NCBI GenBank assembly: GCA_013002625.1
Contig: JABDJE010000220.1
Location: forward strand, 1-12,087
DNA: 12,087 nucleotides
Reading direction: 5' to 3'
Source: Saprospiraceae bacterium
Lineage (GTDB): Bacteria > Bacteroidota > Bacteroidia > Chitinophagales > Saprospiraceae
The position numbers and the translations under genes are program-made. Shown here one piece after another: positions 7,387-12,087 of this stretch (the first letter of the stretch is position 1; each line of letters starts with the position of its first letter). Below the pieces are notes generated by a model. The model did not search any database and was not told the origin of the DNA. It saw only the letters and a list, made by a program, of their open reading frames with translations.

Positions 7387-7944
7387 ATGTTTGAAGCTTA
7401 TTTTAAACTCGGGTTTGAACATATATTAGACATCAACGGCTTGGATCATGTGCTGTTCCTCTTGGCACTTACAATGCCATTCAGCCTTAAGGATTGGAAG
7501 CGCGTAATCATTCTTGCTACTGCATTCACAGTAGGGCATTCTGTAACGCTTGCATTGAGTGCTTTGGATATAATAAAGGTTAACAGCGATTTAATAGAAA
7601 TACTAATTGCCCTGTCGATTTTTATCACGGCATTGCTGCAAATAATCAAAAAACAATCTGATCAAAAGCTCAAAAAAGAATATGGCCTGGCTTTATTATT
7701 TGGTTTTATTCACGGAATGGGTTTCTCAAATTTCTTTAAATCAATACTTGGAAAAGACAACATAACCATTCCTTTATTATCATTTAATATAGGTGTAGAG
7801 ATGGCCCAGATTCTAATTGTACTCGCTATAATTACATTTAATACAGCGGTGTTTAAATATTTGAAAAATAGGGGGTACTGGGTCTATACAGTGGGTGGCC
7901 TGGTATGTCTATGGTCACTTAAACTTATTGTTGAGCGATTGTAA
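7387..7944 (+). CDS. HupE/UreJ-family membrane protein
   Basis: A 185-residue polytopic inner-membrane protein of the HupE/UreJ_2 type, a family linked to nickel or other transition-metal uptake in some bacteria. About six hydrophobic segments are visible: roughly 21-30, 38-60, 68-87, 98-113, 128-150 and 164-182. Family signatures place polar residues within the membrane: GLDHVLFLLAL (18-28, H21), AFTVGHSVTLAL (46-57, H51), GFIHGMGFSN (106-115, H109) and NIGVEMAQ (134-141, E138). These His and Glu residues are plausible metal-contacting positions. There is no hydrogenase or urease gene in the window, so a nickel role is not supported by context. The adjacent zinc-type metallopeptidase hints at metal handling, but this is inference. 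Its stop faces the GT39 gene tail-to-tail with six bases between. Confidence 0.8.
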   Translation: MFEAYFKLGFEHILDINGLDHVLFLLALTMPFSLKDWKRVIILATAFTVGHSVTLALSALDIIKVNSDLIEILIALSIFITALLQIIKKQSDQKLKKEYGLALLFGFIHGMGFSNFFKSILGKDNITIPLLSFNIGVEMAQILIVLAIITFNTAVFKYLKNRGYWVYTVGGLVCLWSLKLIVERL

Positions 7945-7950
7945 TTAGTA

Positions 7951-9513
7951 TCATTTCTGCTTATAAATCTCTGCCTTGCCCCTACGGTGTCTTATAGTAT
8001 GAATTAGATTAAGTGAAGCAGTATCTATTTTTTCTTTTGCTGCCTCTATACCCGTTCCGATATTGGAAAGGATAATATACTCTCCATCGGGTTCATCCAG
8101 ATAGCCTAAGTTAGAAAATTTTTCCTCCTTGGATATATAACCAGCACTGGGTTGTCCGAGCACCACTTTTTCTAAAAATTCAACATTAATTTTTGATTTC
8201 GGATCAATATTATCACGGCAATAGTTCGCTATATCCTGATGTGTTCGCACAGCATACTTATAGTATGTGTCTACATCATTAAAGCCCCGTTCATTATTTC
8301 TTAGGATTAATATGCTGAGAAAAATAATGAGCACAAGTCCAAATGCCCATTTTGTATTATTGAATAATATCTCAAATACCCCAAACAACAGTAATACGGT
8401 GCTCCAAAATTGTATGGGCATATTATAACGGGAAGAATAAAAATTAAGCGCATTGAAAGCGAAATAGCATGCCATAAACACACACGCAGCAAATAAAAAT
8501 GGCTGCATCGCTTTATACTTGAATTTTGAAGTTTTCATAATTACAGCCAACACAATAAAAAACGACATCGTTGCAAAAACAAAACCGTTACCCCAATTAA
8601 ATCCGCACACCATCAAAACCGAACTCAATAGATAAACGTGATACAGTCTTATGCCTTTGATTGTCAAGGTGTTTCTCTTTATTGCGATTAGCAACCAAAA
8701 TACCCATCCAAGTACAGTCAATATCCATTGCGCATTTGAAAGAAAATGATCAGTCACAAATGCGCGAAACTGTTCATTATAGGTGAACATTGAAAACTCC
8801 ATAATCTCCACATGAAATGGGTAAAGAAACCATCCAAATTGAATTTTCTGAACCAGATAATGTATGAAGCCTATCCCAAGGGATAGTAAAACATATTTAA
8901 ATCTTTCAAGCCATTTCTGTAATGATAAAGGCCTTTCAATAAAGAGCGTGTAAATGGCCAGTACCGGTAATAAAACAATTGCACTTTCCTTGGTATAAAG
9001 TGCTGCGATATAACTCAAAACAAAAAGAAAGTTATTTTTTTGGATGAATGCAATCAAGGCTACAGTTAACCCGAATGCCAATGTAACCTCTGGAAGCACT
9101 AGATGAGATTGGACAAAAAATGCTTCATTGGCGATGTACATCAAGATAAGCCCAAAAGCAAAAAAACTATGTACCCATTGTCTGGATTTAAAGAACACAA
9201 AACCCAGATAGAATATACTAAGCCATTGCACGAAAAAATGAATTTGATATGGAGAATTGCTTGTCAACCTACCCCATAAGCTGCATATATAGGTAAAAAA
9301 CATGGGATGTCCCCTTGTGTATTCAACAGAAGCTTCATTAGGAAAAAGACGTATGCCGGACTCTATAAAATAATTAACAGCATGACCATATACCCATGCT
9401 TCATCCCAAAAGTATGGTAATGCAATGTACTCTAGCTTTACGATAAAAAATACGATCAACAAGCCTATGAGCATCGCATAGGATAGTAAATTATTGGGTT
9501 TGGAATTCAGCAT
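7951..9513 (-). CDS. GT39/ArnT-like polytopic membrane glycosyltransferase
   Basis: A 520-residue membrane protein with about 12 hydrophobic segments up to residue 404 and a soluble C-terminal tail of about 115 residues. The layout is that of GT-C fold glycosyltransferases, which use polyprenyl-phosphate sugars and transfer on the periplasmic side. FWDEAW (35-40) places the conserved acidic pair D37-E38 in the first periplasmic loop. Other family-like motifs are TRGHPMFF (66-73), YTKESA (173-178) and SRYNMP (361-366). The acceptor (protein, lipid A or a glycan) cannot be told. The gene starts 35 bases after the acyl-CoA dehydrogenase stop on the same strand, so read-through transcription is likely although the functions look unrelated. 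No own promoter or terminator is obvious. Confidence 0.75.
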   Translation of the reverse strand: MLNSKPNNLLSYAMLIGLLIVFFIVKLEYIALPYFWDEAWVYGHAVNYFIESGIRLFPNEASVEYTRGHPMFFTYICSLWGRLTSNSPYQIHFFVQWLSIFYLGFVFFKSRQWVHSFFAFGLILMYIANEAFFVQSHLVLPEVTLAFGLTVALIAFIQKNNFLFVLSYIAALYTKESAIVLLPVLAIYTLFIERPLSLQKWLERFKYVLLSLGIGFIHYLVQKIQFGWFLYPFHVEIMEFSMFTYNEQFRAFVTDHFLSNAQWILTVLGWVFWLLIAIKRNTLTIKGIRLYHVYLLSSVLMVCGFNWGNGFVFATMSFFIVLAVIMKTSKFKYKAMQPFLFAACVFMACYFAFNALNFYSSRYNMPIQFWSTVLLLFGVFEILFNNTKWAFGLVLIIFLSILILRNNERGFNDVDTYYKYAVRTHQDIANYCRDNIDPKSKINVEFLEKVVLGQPSAGYISKEEKFSNLGYLDEPDGEYIILSNIGTGIEAAKEKIDTASLNLIHTIRHRRGKAEIYKQK

Positions 9514-9548
9514 TTGAAATCCAAGTTAATGCTGGAACCTGACTAATT

Positions 9549-11339
9549 CTAAAAAACGAATTTATTTTCTTGAATTAAGATGTCTGCAATTTCACGTCTG
9601 CGCTCCATTACATTTTGCATTGGATACTTTGACAATTTTTTAATACCTGAAATGAATGCTCCGAACATACTTTCATCTACGAGAGAACCCGTTGCATCCA
9701 TTGCGTTGGCATATATCCTTTTTGCGGCATCATGGAACTGGACTTTTAAAGCTGACTCAAGACCAGGACGTGATGCTTGTTCTTTCTCAACGCGCAGTAA
9801 AAGAGATTCTGTGGTGAAAATATCGATAATAATATCTGAAAGATTCATCAGAGGTTCTTGTGCTTCTTTAAGATTTAAGGATCCACTCATGGCTTGTTGA
9901 CCTGCATAACCCATGAGCATGAAAAAGATTTTTTTGAAGTTATCCAGTGTTTTTCTTTCATCAGAATATAAATACTCCTGTTCTGTTGACTCCTGTTGAG
10001 CGCCTTTCATCAATTCAGCTTGAACAGCCATAGCTGGAGTGGCAATATCAAACTCTCCCTTCATCGCCTTTTTAAATAATAGGGACAACATCAAAAGCCT
10101 ATTGATTTCATTGGTTCCTTCGAAAATTCGATTGATTCGTGAATCCCTGTAGGCTCTTGCAATTGACCCCTCTTCAGAATATCCCATTCCTCCGTGCACC
10201 TGCACACATTCATCAACAACAAAGTCCAGAACTTCCGAACCCAAAACTTTTATAATTGAGCATTCCAGAGCATAAGCTTCGGCTGCCTGTAATTTGGCCT
10301 GACCATATTCTGCACCTTCTTCAATTCTGTCTTTAATGTCTTGCTCCATCCATCCGGCTATTCTCAGGACGGCAGCGTCCAGTCCTGCAATTCGAATAGC
10401 TTGCTCAGCAAGTTTGTGTTTGATCGCTCCAAAATTGGAAATGGATTGTCCAAACTGTTTTCTCTCATTGGCATACTCAATTGTGGTTGTTGCAACGCGC
10501 TTACATCCACCTAGACACGATACACCAAGTTTATAACGGCCTATATTTAATACGTTAAACGCTATGAGGTGCCCTTTCCCTAAAGTACCCAGAAGGTTTT
10601 CAGTTGGAATTTTTACATTTTCAAAATATACCTGTCTGGTTGACGAACCTTTGATTCCTAACTTCATTTCCTCCTCTCCCAGGCTTACACCTTGTGTATC
10701 CGCTTCGACTAAAAAACCTGTAAACTTATCACCATCTACCTGTGCAAATACGATAAACAGTTGAGCAAAACCGGCATTAGAAATCCACATTTTCTGGCCA
10801 TTTAAAATATAATGCTTGCCATCTTCTGTCAGCTCAGCTCTTGTCTTGGCCGACAAGGCATCAGAGCCTGAACCAGGTTCGGTCAAACAGTAAGCTGCAA
10901 CCCATTCTCCAGATGACAACATCGGCAGATATTTTTCCTTCTGAGTTTGTGTTCCAAAATACAATATGGGTAACATTCCAATACCGGTATGTGCATTATA
11001 ACTTACAGAATAGGACCCTGAACCGCCCATGCCTTCAGCGATAATAGTCTCACTGATAAAGTCTAATTGCATACCTCCATATATTTCAGGCATGTGTGCA
11101 CCAAGAAATCCCAATTCACCGGCTTCTGCCATGAGCTGAGAATTGAGACCCGGTTCCTGAACTTCGATTCGGTCTGCATTGGGTATTATCCTCTCGTTAA
11201 TAAAATCATTAATTGAAGCCTGGATCATCTGATGTTCTTCAGTATAATCCTGTTGACTGAAAGTATGCGCTTCGTCAGTGGATTTTATTAAAAATTCTGT
11301 ACCATTAAGTTTATGAATAGACTTTGATGCTGTTTCCAT
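9549..11339 (-). CDS. Long-form acyl-CoA dehydrogenase (VLCAD/ACAD9-like)
   Basis: An FAD-dependent dehydrogenase that introduces the 2,3 double bond into acyl-CoA, the first step of fatty-acid beta-oxidation, passing electrons to ETF. The 596 residues exceed the usual 380 because of a C-terminal extension (about 430-596), as in the mammalian very-long-chain enzymes. Seen in order: N-terminal helical domain (30-145); FAD/substrate motif YCLTEPGSGSDA (150-161); KMWISNAG (183-190); ERKQFGQSI (292-300); QVHGGMGYSEE (380-390); and RIFEGTNEI (404-412), where E407 is the expected catalytic base. The start ATG (11339-11337 on the minus strand) is the first of the frame. A perfect inverted repeat lies 13-33 bases upstream and may be its operator. 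No ETF, thiolase or hydratase gene is adjacent. Chain-length preference is not determinable here. Confidence 0.93.
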   Translation of the reverse strand: METASKSIHKLNGTEFLIKSTDEAHTFSQQDYTEEHQMIQASINDFINERIIPNADRIEVQEPGLNSQLMAEAGELGFLGAHMPEIYGGMQLDFISETIIAEGMGGSGSYSVSYNAHTGIGMLPILYFGTQTQKEKYLPMLSSGEWVAAYCLTEPGSGSDALSAKTRAELTEDGKHYILNGQKMWISNAGFAQLFIVFAQVDGDKFTGFLVEADTQGVSLGEEEMKLGIKGSSTRQVYFENVKIPTENLLGTLGKGHLIAFNVLNIGRYKLGVSCLGGCKRVATTTIEYANERKQFGQSISNFGAIKHKLAEQAIRIAGLDAAVLRIAGWMEQDIKDRIEEGAEYGQAKLQAAEAYALECSIIKVLGSEVLDFVVDECVQVHGGMGYSEEGSIARAYRDSRINRIFEGTNEINRLLMLSLLFKKAMKGEFDIATPAMAVQAELMKGAQQESTEQEYLYSDERKTLDNFKKIFFMLMGYAGQQAMSGSLNLKEAQEPLMNLSDIIIDIFTTESLLLRVEKEQASRPGLESALKVQFHDAAKRIYANAMDATGSLVDESMFGAFISGIKKLSKYPMQNVMERRREIADILIQENKFVF

Positions 11340-11351
11340 GTGTAATTCAAT

Positions 11352-11372
11352 AATTTAACTCTAAGTTAAATT
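11352..11372. promoter_or_regulatory. Palindrome upstream of the acyl-CoA dehydrogenase, candidate operator
   Basis: AATTTAACT (11352-11360) and AGTTAAATT (11364-11372) are perfect nine-base inverted arms around CTA. The site begins 13 bases upstream of the dehydrogenase start codon. Symmetry and size fit a TetR-type fatty-acid regulator site or a short leader hairpin; no regulator gene is in the window. Confidence 0.4.
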
Positions 11373-11461
11373 TTTAATTCAATATTTTCAAGACTTTGGA
11401 ACATAATTAGGGATATTGCCTATGTTTTTCTTTACTTAAAGTTCATAGATAAAACAAGCTT

Positions 11462-11475
11462 TAATCATTTGATTA
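11462..11475. repeat. Short palindrome in the divergent intergenic region
   Basis: TAATCA and TGATTA are inverted around TT. It lies near the middle of the 238-base divergent region, so it could serve either gene, but six-base A+T-rich arms can arise by chance. Confidence 0.2.
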
Positions 11476-11493
11476 CATAAATGCCTCAATTCA

Positions 11494-11574
11494 TGCACCA
11501 AAGTCTAAAACAATTTTACTTATTCAACATTACATCAAGGATGCTATCTTTGGCAACTCAATTAATTTGGTGCA
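11494..11574. repeat. Nine-base inverted repeat spanning the promoter of the 153-residue membrane protein
   Basis: TGCACCAAA (11494-11502) is the exact reverse complement of TTTGGTGCA (11566-11574). The arms are 63 bases apart and flank the candidate TATCTTTG promoter motif. The right arm lies within the self-complementary GGTGCACC (11569-11576) and ends four bases before the ATG at 11578. Function unknown. Confidence 0.35.
11545..11552 (+). promoter_or_regulatory. Bacteroidota-type -7 promoter element
   Basis: TATCTTTG matches TAnnTTTG and lies 25 bases before the ATG at 11578, implying a leader of about 20 bases. No good TTTG is seen at the -33 position. Confidence 0.4.
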
Positions 11575-11577
11575 CCT

Positions 11578-12039
11578 ATGCGGCAGAAGATTTACTTTGA
11601 AATATTATGGTGGGTAATCACAGTGGTCATTGTGCTCCTAGTCCTGTCTCCAATCTATTTAAATATCAAAAACGACTACCCTTTTTATACCTATAACATC
11701 ATATGTATCGTGATCGCCGTAACCTTCATGCGTTACATCTTTATGCTTAAGCATCATTATATCGTTTACGCAAAATGGATCAAGGTCATTTTCATATTTA
11801 TTCCTATCCCATTATTGCTGGTTCTTACAGATGCCATTTCTACGTTTCAGGCCTTTGTAGATGAAGAAGGTATTTATAGTATTATGAAGGGTATGCCGAA
11901 TGGTCTCCAAAAAGGATTGTCCTCCTATATTCGCAGTGAAATGCTCTTCTTTTGGGCAGCAGCAATGTTATCCAATTTACTTTTACCTGTTCGTATGATT
12001 GTATCACTCTGGAGAGAAATTAATAAAGGGACACATTGA
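11578..12039 (+). CDS. Conserved-looking hypothetical membrane protein, four helices
   Basis: A 153-residue protein I do not recognise as a named family. Four hydrophobic segments are visible at about 9-29, 39-57, 67-86 and 121-145. There is a short positively charged N-terminus, basic residues next to segment 2 (R52, K58) and a charged tail (WREINKGTH, 145-153). Between helices 3 and 4 lies a soluble loop (about 87-119) with FVDEEGIY (93-100). No catalytic or transport motif stands out. It has its own promoter motif and is divergent from the acyl-CoA dehydrogenase, so the two may share regulation. A tandem heptamer repeat starts one base after the TGA. Coding character is supported by full-length hydrophobic periodicity and by a well-placed ATG. 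Confidence 0.75.
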   Translation: MRQKIYFEILWWVITVVIVLLVLSPIYLNIKNDYPFYTYNIICIVIAVTFMRYIFMLKHHYIVYAKWIKVIFIFIPIPLLLVLTDAISTFQAFVDEEGIYSIMKGMPNGLQKGLSSYIRSEMLFFWAAAMLSNLLLPVRMIVSLWREINKGTH

Positions 12040-12040
12040 T

Positions 12041-12087
12041 TGGGTATTGGGTATTAGGTATTAGGTTTTGGGTATTAGGTATTAGGT
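12041..12087. repeat. Tandem heptamer repeat, T(G/A)GGTAT, running off the window
   Basis: Six complete seven-base units and one partial: TGGGTAT, TGGGTAT, TAGGTAT, TAGGTTT, TGGGTAT, TAGGTAT, TAGGT. Variation is confined to the second base (G or A) and one A-to-T change. It begins one base after the membrane-protein stop codon; its full length is unknown because the window ends inside it. Confidence 0.9.

Noticed and set aside
9580..9900. 106-residue plus-strand open frame inside the acyl-CoA dehydrogenase gene
   Set aside because: It is antisense to the conserved C-terminal part of the dehydrogenase, with low-complexity Ser/Arg-rich composition and no motif.
12041..12087. CRISPR array at the window end
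   Set aside because: The repeats are seven bases and directly abutting, with no spacers; this is a simple tandem repeat.
1..12087. Defence island, prophage, transposon or secondary-metabolite cluster
   Set aside because: No integrase, transposase, phage structural gene, toxin-antitoxin pair, nuclease or synthase motif was seen in any frame; gene content is ordinary chromosomal.

Overview
The window looks like a chromosomal segment of a member of the Bacteroidota, most probably in or near the Saprospiria. The reasons are an A+T-rich sequence with near-absent Shine-Dalgarno sites, TAnnTTTG-type promoter motifs, a large secreted protein with a type IX secretion (T9SS) C-terminal sorting domain and Asp/Cys-rich linkers of the CDDGN type, and a DUF1800-DUF1501 gene pair. 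There is no rRNA, tRNA, CRISPR array, insertion sequence or phage gene. Every intergenic stretch is shorter than 300 bases; the longest is the 238-base divergent region at 11340-11577.

Layout. At 26-880 (+) lies a TesB-type acyl-CoA thioesterase, possibly coupled by an ATGA overlap to an upstream gene cut off by the window edge. At 1069-6717 (+) is a tight three-gene operon: a Sec-exported DUF1800 protein, a Tat-exported DUF1501 protein (alkaline phosphatase/sulfatase-like fold) and a 788-residue surface protein with two PA14 domains, a discoidin-like domain and a T9SS tail. A TAACTTTG promoter motif and a 16-base palindrome precede the operon, and a strong intrinsic terminator (6743-6776) closes it. 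At 6869-7944 (+) follow a small lipoprotein with a HELGH zinc-protease motif and a HupE/UreJ-family membrane protein. Converging on them from the minus strand are a GT39-like polytopic membrane glycosyltransferase (7951-9513) and, upstream of it, a long 596-residue acyl-CoA dehydrogenase (9549-11339). A divergent intergenic region with several inverted repeats separates the dehydrogenase from a 153-residue four-helix membrane protein of unknown function (11578-12039). A telomere-like heptamer tandem repeat begins one base after its stop codon and runs off the window.

How the genes may work together. The thioesterase and the acyl-CoA dehydrogenase both act on acyl-CoA but are not adjacent, so they suggest general lipid metabolism rather than one module. 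The most system-like unit is the DUF1800/DUF1501/PA14-discoidin operon. Its three products would leave the cytoplasm by three routes (Sec, Tat, Sec plus T9SS), which suggests an envelope or cell-surface module acting on an unidentified, perhaps glycan or phospho/sulfo-ester, substrate. That reading is inference; neither DUF has a function I can state with certainty.
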